NCBI GenBank assembly: GCA_017881585.1
Contig: JADGQS010000015.1
Coordinates: 1-37,918, forward strand
DNA from: Gemmatimonadaceae bacterium
GTDB taxonomy: Bacteria; Gemmatimonadota; Gemmatimonadetes; Gemmatimonadales; Gemmatimonadaceae
Reading direction: 5' to 3'
DNA: 37,918 nt
The translations under genes and the position numbers were made by a program. The notes beneath the pieces are model-generated. The model was not told the origin of the DNA and did no database searches. It worked only from the letters and a program-made list of their open reading frames with translations. This document shows positions 1-10,400 of this stretch, in pieces (position 1 is the stretch's first letter; the number at the start of each line of letters is the position of its first letter).

Positions 1-245
1 CGCTTCATCGCCTCGTCGTCGAAGAATCCGATCTGGATGGGCGCGCGCCGCACCTGGAAGGCGTTCGTGCCGACGACGGCGCCGGCGATGTTCTCCTTCA
101 CGTACGCGTTCATGCCCTGGATCACCGCCACCACGGCGACGAGGAACGCGACGGACACGATGATGCCGAGGAGCGTAAAGAACGAGCGCAGCTTATTGGC
201 TCGTATTTCGCCGAAGGCGACGCTCAGCAGGTCGGCCAGGCGCAT
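1..245 (-). CDS. MacB/FtsX-like ABC transporter permease, N-terminal part (runs off the left edge)
   Basis: Reverse-strand reading from ATG at 245 gives MRLADLLSVAFGEIRANKLRSFFTLLGIIVSVAFLVAVVAVIQGMNAYVKENIAG..., the MacB permease N-terminus; resembles the two following permeases. Confidence 0.85.
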   Translation of the reverse strand, partial: MRLADLLSVAFGEIRANKLRSFFTLLGIIVSVAFLVAVVAVIQGMNAYVKENIAGAVVGTNAFQVRRAPIQIGFFDDEAMK

Positions 246-250
246 GCTGG

Positions 251-295
251 AAGCTATCCGCCGACAGCTATCGGCTGATAGCCGTCAGACGGCTA
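251..295. repeat. Overlapping short palindromes in the permease-permease spacer
   Basis: gctatcggctgatagc (267-282) and tagccgtcagacggcta (279-295); the latter contains the stop codon of the 293..1567 gene. Confidence 0.8.
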
Positions 296-1567
296 TTCGT
301 GTCTGAGCGACTCCACCGGGTCCATTCTGGCAGCCCGCGCGGCGGGCATCATGCCGAAGAGAATTCCCGTGCCGGCCGCGGCGACGAGCGCAACGAGCAC
401 GGCTTCCGGCGGAATCGAGGCGGGGATCGGCGTGTAGATCTTCACGAGCCAGGACAGGACGGCGCCGATCACCAGTCCGATCGCGGCGCCGAGCGTCGTG
501 AGCGTCGCCGCCTCCACGAGGAACTGCCAGAGGATGATGGCCGATGTGGCGCCGAGCGCCTTGCGCACGCCGATCTCGCGAGTGCGCTCGGTGACGGAGA
601 TCATCATGATCGCGACCACGCCGACGCCGCCGACGAGCAGGCCCACACCGGAGAGGGTGATGCCCACGAGGAAGATCGCACCGAAGAACTGGTTGAAGAT
701 GTCCATGATGCGGTCTTCGCCAACCAGGTAAAACGAGTTGTTCGCACCCGGCTTGATGCCGCGCCGGCTGCGCAGCAACGCCGTGACGGCGTCCATCGCG
801 TCGTCGCGCGTGACCGACGGCTGCGGCATCACCGCGACGCTGATGCCGCGCTTGTATACGCTGAGGTGCCGCCACGCCGTCATCATCGGGATGATCGCGC
901 GGGGGTTGTCCGGGCCGGTGCCGTTCAGCGTCTTGAGGAAGCCCGCCTTGGTGTGGAACACGCCGATCACGGTGAATGGCTTGCCCTCGAGCGTGATCTC
1001 CTTGCCGAGCGGATCGGAGTCGCCGAAGAGCTGCGACTTCAGCGTGTCGTTGACGATGATCAGCGGAGCCGCGCTCTGGTCCTCCGACTCGGTGAAACTG
1101 CGGCCCGGCGAGATGTCGGCGCGGTCGGTGCGGATCCAGTCGGATGTGTACGCGTCGAAGCCCACGGACTTCAGCTGATGATCGCGGTAGATCATCGTGC
1201 CCTGGTTTCCGATTCGCGCGACGGCGTACGCCACCTCCGGAAGGTTCTGGATGGCGTGCAGCTCGTCGAGCGAGACCGGGGGATTCTTCCGGTCGGGGCA
1301 GGGATCGTCCGGGCTGTTGCACTGATTGTTGCCCGGGTCGCGGCGGTTGATCTGGAACGTGGTCGCGCCGAACTCGTCGAGATCCTTCTGGAAGCTCTCG
1401 CGAATGCCGTGCACGGCGGCGGCCATCGTGACCACCACGAACACGCCGACGGCGACCCCGGAAATCGTGAGCGCGGCGCGCACTTTGTTGCCGCGGATCG
1501 CCTCGAAGGCGATGGTCACGCCCTCGAGCGCCATGGAGACCCGCGCGAAGAACTTCATGGCTGCCAC
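293..1567 (-). CDS. ABC transporter permease, MacB/FtsX family
   Basis: 424-aa ORF; N-terminal IRGNKVRAALTISGVAVGVFVVV, C-terminal TERTREIGVRKALGAT...FLVEA and PVESLRHE typical of MacB-type permeases. Confidence 0.93.
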   Translation of the reverse strand: MAAMKFFARVSMALEGVTIAFEAIRGNKVRAALTISGVAVGVFVVVTMAAAVHGIRESFQKDLDEFGATTFQINRRDPGNNQCNSPDDPCPDRKNPPVSLDELHAIQNLPEVAYAVARIGNQGTMIYRDHQLKSVGFDAYTSDWIRTDRADISPGRSFTESEDQSAAPLIIVNDTLKSQLFGDSDPLGKEITLEGKPFTVIGVFHTKAGFLKTLNGTGPDNPRAIIPMMTAWRHLSVYKRGISVAVMPQPSVTRDDAMDAVTALLRSRRGIKPGANNSFYLVGEDRIMDIFNQFFGAIFLVGITLSGVGLLVGGVGVVAIMMISVTERTREIGVRKALGATSAIILWQFLVEAATLTTLGAAIGLVIGAVLSWLVKIYTPIPASIPPEAVLVALVAAAGTGILFGMMPAARAARMDPVESLRHE

Positions 1568-1568
1568 C

Positions 1569-2807
1569 TCATTCCTGCCTCAGCGCCGCGATGGGATCGA
1601 GCCGCGCCGCGCGGGAGGCCGGATACACTCCGGCCACGATACCCACGCCCGCACCGAGCACGAGCGCCATCAGGATGGACCACGGTGCGACCGCCGCGGG
1701 CAGCGGCGTGAGCCAGGAGACGATCTTCGCCGCCAGCAGGCCGAGGGCGATGCCGATGCCGGCGCCGACGACGCTCAGCGTGGATGCCTCGATGAGAAAC
1801 TGCGAGAGGATGTCGATGCGCCGGGCGCCGAGCGCCTTGCGAATGCCGATCTCCCGCGTGCGCTCGGCCACGGCGACGAGCATGATGTTCATGATCACCA
1901 TGGCGCCCACGACGAGGCCGATCGCGGGGAGCGCGGTGCCGAACACGATCATCTGCCGCTTGAGCCCATCGAAGAACGCGAGCGCCGAGTCTTCCGTTTC
2001 CAGCGCGAAGTTGTCGGGCCTGCCCGGCGCGAGATGCCGCGAGCCGCGCATTGCTTCGCGCGCGTTCTCGATGCCGTCCTGCATCTCCTCGCGCGAGCTG
2101 CCCTGCACGATCATCGACTGCAGGTCGCCCTTCGGCTGGATGAGGCGGCTCACCGGCGTGGTCCACGGCACGATGGCCATGCGGTCGAGCGAGAAGCCGA
2201 ACACGCTGCCCTGCTTCTCCAGCACGCCGATCACCGTGTACGGCATGCCGCCGATGCGCACCTCGCGCCCGAGCGGATCGAGCCCGTTGAACAGGTGGTC
2301 GGCGATGTCCGTGCCGATGACGATGACCTTCGCGCCGGCGCCGACTTCCTGGGAGCTGAAGGCGCGCCCGCTCTCGACGACCAGTTTCTTGATGTCGAAG
2401 TACGCGGCCTCGGTCGCGATGGCCTGCACCTGGCGCGGGCGCGACAGCTTCGACGAGGCGTAGAGGAAGTTCTGGTTGACGATCGCGGCCTTGTTGCCCG
2501 TGGGAAGCACGGAGCGCACGAGTTCCGCGTCGGCCGCGTAGATGCGCGGGCGGCGCTGGAACTCACGCCACTGATCGTCGGTGGTGTTCGGGTTGAAGTT
2601 GGGACGGCGCCGGAACGTGAACGTGTTCACGCCGATGATCTTCGCGGCGAAATCGTTCTCGACGTAGTTGCTCATCCCCTGCACGATCGAGACGACCGCG
2701 ATGAGGAACATCACGCCGATCATGACGCCGAGCAGCGTGAAGAAGCTCTTCAGCTTCTGCACGCGGATCGTGTTCAGTGCGAGCGCGACCGATTCGAAAA
2801 AGGGCAT
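1569..2807 (-). CDS. ABC transporter permease, MacB/FtsX family
   Basis: 412-aa ORF; LNTIRVQKLKSFFTLLGVMIGVMFLIAVVSIVQGM... AERTREIGIRKALGARRIDILSQFLIEA... PIAALRQE. Confidence 0.93.
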   Translation of the reverse strand: MPFFESVALALNTIRVQKLKSFFTLLGVMIGVMFLIAVVSIVQGMSNYVENDFAAKIIGVNTFTFRRRPNFNPNTTDDQWREFQRRPRIYAADAELVRSVLPTGNKAAIVNQNFLYASSKLSRPRQVQAIATEAAYFDIKKLVVESGRAFSSQEVGAGAKVIVIGTDIADHLFNGLDPLGREVRIGGMPYTVIGVLEKQGSVFGFSLDRMAIVPWTTPVSRLIQPKGDLQSMIVQGSSREEMQDGIENAREAMRGSRHLAPGRPDNFALETEDSALAFFDGLKRQMIVFGTALPAIGLVVGAMVIMNIMLVAVAERTREIGIRKALGARRIDILSQFLIEASTLSVVGAGIGIALGLLAAKIVSWLTPLPAAVAPWSILMALVLGAGVGIVAGVYPASRAARLDPIAALRQE

Positions 2808-2827
2808 CGCGGCCCTTTGTGCCGCGG

Positions 2828-3622
2828 CTACAGCCCGAGGCTCGACGTGACCTTCTGGTTGCGCTCGTCGCTCGCGATCTTGCCGTCGCGAAGCACCACG
2901 ACGCGGCGGGCGTGCGCGGCGATGTCCGGCTCGTGCGTCACCATGATCACCGTCTGCCCGGTGCTCGCCAGGTTCTCGAACACGCGCATGATCTCTTCCG
3001 ACGTCGTCGAGTCGAGGTTGCCGGTGGGCTCGTCGGCAAGCAGGATCGCCGGGCGGTTCACGAGTGCGCGGGCGATCGCCACGCGCTGGCGCTGGCCGCC
3101 GGAGAGCTCGTTGGGACGGTGCGAGGCGCGGTCGGCGAGCTGCACCTTGGTGAGCGCCTCCATCGCGCGCTCCTTGCGCTCGGCCGATCCGACGCCCGCA
3201 TACACGAGCGGCAACTCCACGTTATGGAGCGCGCTGGCGCGCGGGAGCAGGTTGAACGTCTGGAAGACGAACCCGATCTCCTTGTTGCGGACGCGGGCGA
3301 GTTCGTCGTCCTTCATGGTCGAGACGAGCTGGCCGCTCAGCCAGTACTCGCCGCCGTTGGGCGTGTCGAGGCAGCCGATGAGGTTCATCAGGGTCGACTT
3401 GCCCGATCCCGACGGACCCATGATGGCCACATACTCGTTCTTGCGGATGGCGAGGTCCACGCCCTGGAGGGCGCGGACGATTTCGCCGCCCATGTCGTAT
3501 TCGCGCTTCAGCCCGCGCGTGACGATCACCCAGTCCTTGCCGGGCTGGGCGCCGGCCGACTGTACGACGACCTTCCGCTCCGCGGTGGTGCTGAGGGCTA
3601 CATCATCGGTTTGTGGACTCAC
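2828..3622 (-). CDS. ABC transporter ATP-binding protein (MacB/LolD type)
   Basis: 264-aa ORF; Walker [10 protein letters not shown], signature [15 protein letters not shown], Walker [16 protein letters not shown] start overlaps the upstream TGA. Confidence 0.96.
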   Translation of the reverse strand: MSPQTDDVALSTTAERKVVVQSAGAQPGKDWVIVTRGLKREYDMGGEIVRALQGVDLAIRKNEYVAIMGPSGSGKSTLMNLIGCLDTPNGGEYWLSGQLVSTMKDDELARVRNKEIGFVFQTFNLLPRASALHNVELPLVYAGVGSAERKERAMEALTKVQLADRASHRPNELSGGQRQRVAIARALVNRPAILLADEPTGNLDSTTSEEIMRVFENLASTGQTVIMVTHEPDIAAHARRVVVLRDGKIASDERNQKVTSSLGL

Positions 3623-4905
3623 GGCTTCGTGCTCCCAGTGGCCTTCGTGTCGGGCTGCTTCATGTCACGCACAAGCGTGCCGTCTTTGAGGTCGCGGATT
3701 GCCTGATAGGTGCCGCCCACGATCTTGTCGCCTTCCTTGAGACCGGACAGTACCTCGAAGTGTTTCTCACCTGCAATCCCTACCTTTACGGGCTTGAAGG
3801 TGACTTTGTTGTCCGCACCGACCACGAAGACGCCCTCCACGTCCTTCTTGCCCACCTGCTTGCCGTTCGACGTCTTGCTCCCCGGGCGCTGGGCTGTATC
3901 CGTCTTGGCGAGCGCTTCGTTCTCGCGGACCGTCAGCGCGATGATCGGGATCGAGAGCACCTGCGTGCGGGCGTCCGTGATGATCTTGGCCGTCGCCGAG
4001 AAATCCGGCTTGGTGTCCTTCGGCGGGTTCAGGAGGCGGATGGTCACTTCGTAGTCGATCGCCTGGTCGCCCGTCGTCGTCGTCGTTCCCTTGACCGAGC
4101 TGTTCGAGATCTCGACGACCTTGCCGAGGAACGTGGTGTCGGGGAAGGCGTCGAGCTGGACGATGGCGGAGTCGCCGAGCGCGATTCGTGACACATCGGT
4201 CTCGTCGACCTTCACCTTGGTCTCGAGCACGCTCATGTCCGAGATCGTGAGGAGCGTTGCAGCGTCCTTGTTGAATGTGCCCTGGATCGCCGTTTCGCCG
4301 TTCTGTACGATGAGGCGGGTCACGCGGCCGCTCATCGGGGCGCGGATGGTCGTCTTTGCGAGCGAGACCTTCGCGTCGGTGACGCCGGCGAGGGCCATCT
4401 CGGTGTTGTGCTTGGAGGCGTCGTACAGCGCCGTGTTCACCTCGACCGCCGTCTTGAGCTGCTCCATCTGGTCGTCGGACACGAGATTCGGGTTGCTCTT
4501 CCGGATGTCGGATGAGCGACGGTAGTTGGCCTGGGCCTGCGTCAGGCTCGCGAGCGCCTGCGTCTCGGACGCTCTCGCGTTCGCGACGGAGGCCTCGGTG
4601 CGCTGCACGGCGGCCTGGAACGACTGCGGGTCGATCTGGAGGAGGAAGTCGCCCTCCTTCACCCAGTCGCCCTCCTTGACCGTGAGCTTGACAATGCGGC
4701 CCGAGACGTCGGCTGACAGATCGGCCTTGGTGTGCGGCGCCACCTGGCCGCTGGCGGTCACCGAGGCGACGAGATCGCGCTTCTGCACGCCCTCGATGCG
4801 CACTTCGGTGGGCTTCTTGTTCTTCCTGGCGGCCGTCACGGCGATCACGCCTCCCAAGGCGAGGACCGCGACGCCCAAGATCCCGTATTTCATCCCCTTG
4901 CTCAT
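3619..4905 (-). CDS. Efflux transporter periplasmic adaptor subunit (MacA/HlyD family)
   Basis: 428-aa ORF with N-terminal TM, lipoyl-like halves ([40 protein letters not shown]), coiled coil, [20 protein letters not shown]. Confidence 0.94.
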   Translation of the reverse strand: MSKGMKYGILGVAVLALGGVIAVTAARKNKKPTEVRIEGVQKRDLVASVTASGQVAPHTKADLSADVSGRIVKLTVKEGDWVKEGDFLLQIDPQSFQAAVQRTEASVANARASETQALASLTQAQANYRRSSDIRKSNPNLVSDDQMEQLKTAVEVNTALYDASKHNTEMALAGVTDAKVSLAKTTIRAPMSGRVTRLIVQNGETAIQGTFNKDAATLLTISDMSVLETKVKVDETDVSRIALGDSAIVQLDAFPDTTFLGKVVEISNSSVKGTTTTTGDQAIDYEVTIRLLNPPKDTKPDFSATAKIITDARTQVLSIPIIALTVRENEALAKTDTAQRPGSKTSNGKQVGKKDVEGVFVVGADNKVTFKPVKVGIAGEKHFEVLSGLKEGDKIVGGTYQAIRDLKDGTLVRDMKQPDTKATGSTKP

Positions 4906-4917
4906 GACGATCCCCGG

Positions 4918-6447
4918 TTAGCGAAGGGAGCGGCCGACGGCGCTTTCCAGCGCCGCGAACGCCCGATGGAATTCAAATATCGCGTAGATCCTGCCGGCTT
5001 CCGCGGTCTCGTAGTCGCTGCGCGCCTGCTGCAGGTCGACCAGGCTGTTGAGGCCGACGCGGTACCGTTCTTCGGCGAGCTGCAGCGCCTCGCGCGCGGC
5101 CACCGAGTTCGACTCCTGCAACTTCAGCGCCTGGTAGTCCGCGATCAGCGTGACGTGGGCCGACTGGACGTCGGCGGTGAGCTTGAGCTGCTGCGCCTTC
5201 AGGTAGTACTCTGCGTCGCTCTGGTCGGCGGCCGACGATTCGATCGTCTGCTCGCGCTGGAAGCCGTTGAACAACGGAAGCGACAGACCCAGCGACAACG
5301 TGTACGGGTTCGAGACGAACTTGAACGGGAAGTTCTGGTTCGACGCGCGGAGCTGGTCGGCCTGCGCGCTCGACAGCACGTAGCTGCCGCAGTAGCTCAG
5401 CCCCGGGAGTCCCGCGCCGCGGCGCAGCGAGTCCGAGGAATAGCACTGGGCCTGCGAAGAGGCGAGCTGCGTCTGCGCCTGGGTGACGAGGTAGTTCTGG
5501 TCCGTGTATTGCTGCGACGACCCGCCGATGTTCGCGGAGAAGTTCAGCGACGGGATGTACTGTCCGCGCGCACCGTTGTAGTTCTGGCGGGCCGCTTCGA
5601 TTCTCGCCGCCAGGGACTTCAACGTGGGATTCGACTGCGTGGCCATCGCGAGGAGCTGGTTCAGGTCGAACGTGGGCTCGGTCACGGGCGGAATCGTCGT
5701 CAGCTGGACGTTCACCTGCGGCGCAATTCCGATGCTCTGGAAGAGCCGGAGCAGGTCGACCGCCGCGGCGTTGCGGGCGCGGAGCGCCGCCACCTGCTGG
5801 GTGCCGAGCGCGACTTCGGCCCGCTTCACATCGAGCGACGTGGCCGAGCCTACGCCGGCCTTCGCCCGGGCGAGATCGAGCTGCAGTCGGTTGAAGACGA
5901 CGAGCGTGTCCTGCAACCGCGTCTGCGCCTGATCCTCGAGCACGAGGAAGTACTGGCTGGTCACCGCGAAGCGGAGGTTCTGCTCGGCGCTGACCACGTC
6001 GGATTCCGACGCCATGACATTCGAACGGGCCGCCTTCAGTGTGGAGAACGAACTCGCGCTCAGGCCGGCCGAAATGTTCAGGCCCCAATTCGACGAGAGC
6101 AGGTCGGAGTTCGAACCGAACTCGACACCCTGGAAGAACTGCGGCTTACCCTGACGGTAGCCGGTGTTGAGGTTCGTGCTCGCGCCGGGAAGAAAGGATC
6201 CCCGCGCGGTGCGCAGGCTTGCGTCGGCGCGCCGGCGTCCGTTGCCCGACTGCAGGTACGTCGGATTGTTCGCCTTGGCGAGCGAAAGCGCGTCGTCGAG
6301 CGAGAGGGTCGGCCCGACGGCGCCCTGGCCGGCGGCGGGCAAGGCCGTAGCCAAGAGGAGAAGAGCACACCACAGCTTTCGCATCTTTGTATTGATCCTG
6401 GGTGGGGTACGTGTTTCTTCAAGTGGCCGTACGCGAGACCGGTCCAC
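4918..6447 (-). CDS. TolC family outer membrane efflux protein
   Basis: 509-aa ORF, signal peptide (LWCALLLLATALPAAGQ), TolC-type repeats; ends ...FEFHRAFAALESAVGRSLR. The start codon may lie downstream (MRKLWCALLL). Confidence 0.9.
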   Translation of the reverse strand: MDRSRVRPLEETRTPPRINTKMRKLWCALLLLATALPAAGQGAVGPTLSLDDALSLAKANNPTYLQSGNGRRRADASLRTARGSFLPGASTNLNTGYRQGKPQFFQGVEFGSNSDLLSSNWGLNISAGLSASSFSTLKAARSNVMASESDVVSAEQNLRFAVTSQYFLVLEDQAQTRLQDTLVVFNRLQLDLARAKAGVGSATSLDVKRAEVALGTQQVAALRARNAAAVDLLRLFQSIGIAPQVNVQLTTIPPVTEPTFDLNQLLAMATQSNPTLKSLAARIEAARQNYNGARGQYIPSLNFSANIGGSSQQYTDQNYLVTQAQTQLASSQAQCYSSDSLRRGAGLPGLSYCGSYVLSSAQADQLRASNQNFPFKFVSNPYTLSLGLSLPLFNGFQREQTIESSAADQSDAEYYLKAQQLKLTADVQSAHVTLIADYQALKLQESNSVAAREALQLAEERYRVGLNSLVDLQQARSDYETAEAGRIYAIFEFHRAFAALESAVGRSLR

Positions 6448-6466
6448 GGGGTTTCAGCGAGGGTGA

Positions 6467-7153
6467 TCAGCGTGGTGATTCGTCGCGGACCGCGACGATC
6501 TTGGTCGCCGGAATCACCACTTTCAGCAACCGGCCGGCCGCGTCGACCCACACGTCCCTCGTGACCCCGGATCCCTCGGTGCGCAGCCGCAGATGACGCG
6601 CCTCGAGGTCGTGGCCGTCGATCGTGAGGGCCTCGCTGCCGACGAGTTCGACACGCACCGTCTCGACCACGTTGCGCAGCGGCGAGAGCACCGAGACCGT
6701 GGCCCCCGGACCGCGCCGAGCGATGAACCAGAGCTGGTGGAGGACGTCGTCCTCGACGGCCACGGTTCCCGGCGGAAGACGGAATTCGCGGGACGACTCG
6801 CCCTCCGGCCTGGTGGAGCGGGCCTGGTAGTGGTCGCGGACAAGCTTGCCGCTATATGTCAGGGCGGTCCGTCCGTTTTCGCGCACCTCGGTCTCGTATT
6901 TGTGCACGGCGCCGTTGGTGTCCGCGTTCAGCTTCGGCTCGATACGCCGGGATCCGATCGCGACGACGCCGTGCGCGACGAGCACGCGACCCCTTTCGGA
7001 CGGCGAACTGCGAATCGAGAAGTCCTCACGGCCGACACGGTCGCCCGCCCGCATGACTGTAAAGCTCCCCTCGTCGAGGGAGATCACCTGGGCGCGGGCG
7101 GTCGAGGCGAGGCAAGCCGCGAGCGCGAGAAGAGGGATCGGTCGCATCCTCAT
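6467..7153 (-). CDS. Secreted protein of unknown function (DUF6134/DUF3108-like, tentative)
   Basis: 228-aa ORF with signal peptide MRMRPIPLLALAACLASTARAQ; family assignment is by eye only. Confidence 0.7.
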   Translation of the reverse strand: MRMRPIPLLALAACLASTARAQVISLDEGSFTVMRAGDRVGREDFSIRSSPSERGRVLVAHGVVAIGSRRIEPKLNADTNGAVHKYETEVRENGRTALTYSGKLVRDHYQARSTRPEGESSREFRLPPGTVAVEDDVLHQLWFIARRGPGATVSVLSPLRNVVETVRVELVGSEALTIDGHDLEARHLRLRTEGSGVTRDVWVDAAGRLLKVVIPATKIVAVRDESPR

Positions 7154-7171
7154 AAAGATACACCGGACCTA

Positions 7172-7385
7172 CGGCGACGGGTGAGGGGCGACAAGACGGC
7201 GACGGGCGACGCGTGAGGGGCGACTTGGTGAAGAGCGATGTGTCAGGCGTGAGGAGAACATCTCCGCGCTCCTCACGCGTCGCCCTTCGCCAGATCGCCT
7301 CTCACCCGTCGCTCGTCGCCGTCTTGGCACCTCTCACCCGTCGCTCGTCGCCGTCTTGGCACCCTCACCCGTCGCCCGTCGCCGT
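7172..7385. repeat. Intergenic repeat region: two exact 32-bp tandem copies (7299-7330, 7331-7362) with degenerate flanking copies and inverted copies at 7172-7224
   Basis: ctctcacccgtcgctcgtcgccgtcttggcac occurs twice in tandem; gacgggtgaggggcgac...gacaagacggcgacgggcgacgcgtgaggggcgac upstream is its reverse-complement variant; 10-bp inverted repeat 7247-7256/7269-7278. Confidence 0.92.
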
Positions 7386-7406
7386 TTGTCGGGGTATTAT
7401 CCCATT

Positions 7407-10400
7407 GTGAACCCTCGTCCCGGCCTCTGGTGGACGGTGGCCGCGACGGCAACCGTGCTGAGCGCGGCCCTCTGGCTGCGAGCGCCCGCGACCGGAACGT
7501 TGATCGCATGCGGGCTGACCACGGCGCTGAGCGTCGCGCTCACCCTGGGCGGCGACCGGGCGTGGAATCGCATCGGATTCGCCGTGTCGGCGGCGGCGTT
7601 CGTCGTGCTCGTCGCGATGACGGAGCGCTCGCGTGCCTCGTTCGCCGCGAATCCAAACGCGGCCCGCACCGCAGTCGCCGCACGTGGCACGGCCGCGATG
7701 GCCGCGGCGCTCGAGGTGGAAACCGCCGCGCTCCAGCGGCTGGCGGTCCAGGCGCTCGATGCGCACGCCGACCCGCGGCGCGCGTTCGCCGACCTCGACA
7801 GGCTGCGCGGATCGTCGGAATCGCGCTCGGTCGTGCTGATCCGCGGCGGTGCGCCGTTCGCGTGGTCGGGACGGCTCATGACACCGCTCGATTCCCTCGC
7901 GGGGCCGGTCGGCGCCTGGTCGACGCCGTTCTACCTCGCGCTCTATGCGATTGCCGGACGCGGCAGCGACCGCGCCGTCGCCGAGGTGCTCGTGCACGCC
8001 GATCGTCCCGGCGACGTGCTTGCTTCCGCCTTCGACGAACCGCTGACTCTCGCGTACGGGGTACAGCGATTCGGCTACGGGTCTGCAGCGGACGCCGACC
8101 GCGACACGCTGACGGTCGTGCGCGCCGCCGGAGTGCCGGTGATGGGCGTTCGAGCGGTTGCGCCCGCCGGAGAGCTGCTGGCCGATGCCGCCCGCGAGCG
8201 GGGCCGGACGCGCGGCGGCATTGCCCTTGCGATCGCCGCGCTCTTCTTCCTCGCGGCGACGTGGCGCCATCGGGACGGCGTCACGCGCCGGCTCGCCGCG
8301 CTCGCGGTGGCGCTGGCGGTCGTGGCGCTCGTGCCCCTCGCGCGATTCTCGAACGCGTCGTCGCTGTTCGATCCGACCTACTTCTACGTGGCCAACGGCG
8401 GCCCGTTCACGGGCAGCGTTGGAGCGCTCGCGCTCACCTGCTCGCTCGTGCTGCTCGGCATGCTCGCCGCGCTGCGCGCGCGCGTCGGCACGCGGTCGCG
8501 TGCGCAGGCGATTGTCGCAGTCGCTATCATCGCGGGCGTCGGCCCGTTCCTGCTCCGCGATCTCGCGCGCGGCATCCAGTTCCCGGAAGCCGGTGTGTCG
8601 ACCGCCATGTGGCTCGCATGGGAATCGACGCTCTTTCTCGCGTCGGTCTCGGTGCTGATGGCGGGCGCCACCGCGGGGCAGGCCGCGCTCGGCGAGCGCA
8701 AGGGGATTCCGCTCTGGATCGCGCCCGGCGTCGCCGCGGCGGCATCGCTGCTCGCTCCCGCACTCATGGACGCGCCGGGCGGGTATCCGCCGTGGTATCC
8801 CGCGCTCTGGGTGGTGGCGATCGGCGCGCTCGCGTTCGCCCGGCGCGCGCGCGGATCGGTCCTTCCCGTGGCGATCGTCGCGGCGTGCGGCGCCGTGACG
8901 CTTGTGTGGGGACAGTCGGTGCACTCGCGCGTGCTGCTCGCCGAACACGACGTGGCGAGCCTCAACATGCTCGACAGTTCCGCGGCAACGCTCCTGAAGC
9001 GCTTCACCGCGCAGCTCGACGTCGCGCACGCCCCCGCGAGTCGCTCGGAGCTGCTCGCGCGGTTCGCCGAGTCGGATCTCGCGAGCGGCGACTATCCGGT
9101 CGAGCTCACGAGCTGGAGTCCGTTGGGTGCGCCGATGGCGAATCTGCTCGTCGGGAAGACCGAGAAGACGGCCGGAATCGAATACTTCGCGCGGCAGGCG
9201 GCGGATTCCACGCATGCGATCTTCAGCAAGGTGCCTGGGACGCCGGGATTGCACCTCGTGCTGTCGGTGCCGCATGAGGACCGGTCGGTGACGACCGTCG
9301 TGGTGGCGCCGCGCACGCGGCTCCTCGCCCGCGACCCGTTCGGGGCGCTCATGGGATTGGGCTCGACGCCGACCACCGATCCGCCGTATACGCTGACGCC
9401 GGGTGGCATCCGGCACAACGCGCTCATCACGAACGAAGCGCAGTGGGAACGGCACGGCGACGAGCTGCACGGTGACTGGTTCCTGCCCGACACCAAGGGC
9501 GGGTTCTACAACGTGCACGCCGGCGTGCAACTGCGGAGCTTCAACCAGCTGATCATGCGCGGATCGCTGGTGGTGATCCTCGATCTCTTCGCGCTCTTCT
9601 CGCTCTGGTTGCTGCTCGTGATCGCCGACGGCGCGTTCGGCCGCTGGCTGCGCATGCAGCGCCGCCGCTGGCTGCGCAGCTACCGCACGCAGCTCACGCT
9701 CGCGCTCTTCGCGTTCTTCGTGATCCCCGCGGGCGCGTTCGCGGCCTGGAGTTACCAGCGCCTGCGGAGCGACGACGACCAGGCGCGCGATCTCCTCGTG
9801 CGCGAGACGCTGCGCGGCGTGGCGGTCTACACCGACAGTGCCAAGCTCTCGGACATCGCCGCGAAATTCCAAACGCCGCTCTTCCTCTATGCCGACGGCA
9901 TCCTGCTGGCCTCGAGCGACACGGTCCTCGACGCGCTCGCGCCGCTCGGCCGTCTCCTGCCGCGGTCCACCGCGCTCGCGCTCGAGGAGCGCGACGACAT
10001 CACGGCCAGCAGCGAGGAGCTGGTTGGTTCCGAGCCGATGCTGTTCGGATTCCGCGCGGCCAGCGCCGACGCATCCCCCGTGCGATTCGTCCTCGCCGCG
10101 CCGGCGCGCACGGACGATCTCGCGCTCGACCAGCGACGGCGCGACCTCGGCATCCTGGTGCTTTTCGCGGCGGCGCTCGGCGCGCTCGCGGCGCTCTGGC
10201 TTTCCGGACTCGCCGCCCGCCAGTTCTCGCGGCCGATTCGCACGCTGCAGGAGGGTGCGCTGGCGCTCGCCGCCGGCGAGCGGGAGCCGCGGCTCTCGAG
10301 CGATCCGCCGGTGGAATTCCAGCCGGTGTTCACCGCCTTCCGGCAGATGGCGCACGACATCGAGGCCGGGCGCGAGCAGGAAGCGCACGCGCAGCGCGTG

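Noticed and set aside
1326-3689. 787-aa plus-strand ORF across the permease and ATPase genes
   Set aside because: Antisense shadow of three clearly conserved minus-strand genes.
4072-4098. GTC trinucleotide run in the MacA-like gene
   Set aside because: In-frame poly-Thr (TTTTTG) codons in a loop; short and plausible as ordinary coding sequence.
7299-7385. Possible CRISPR array from 32-bp repeats
   Set aside because: Units are directly contiguous with no unique spacers and no cas genes in the window.
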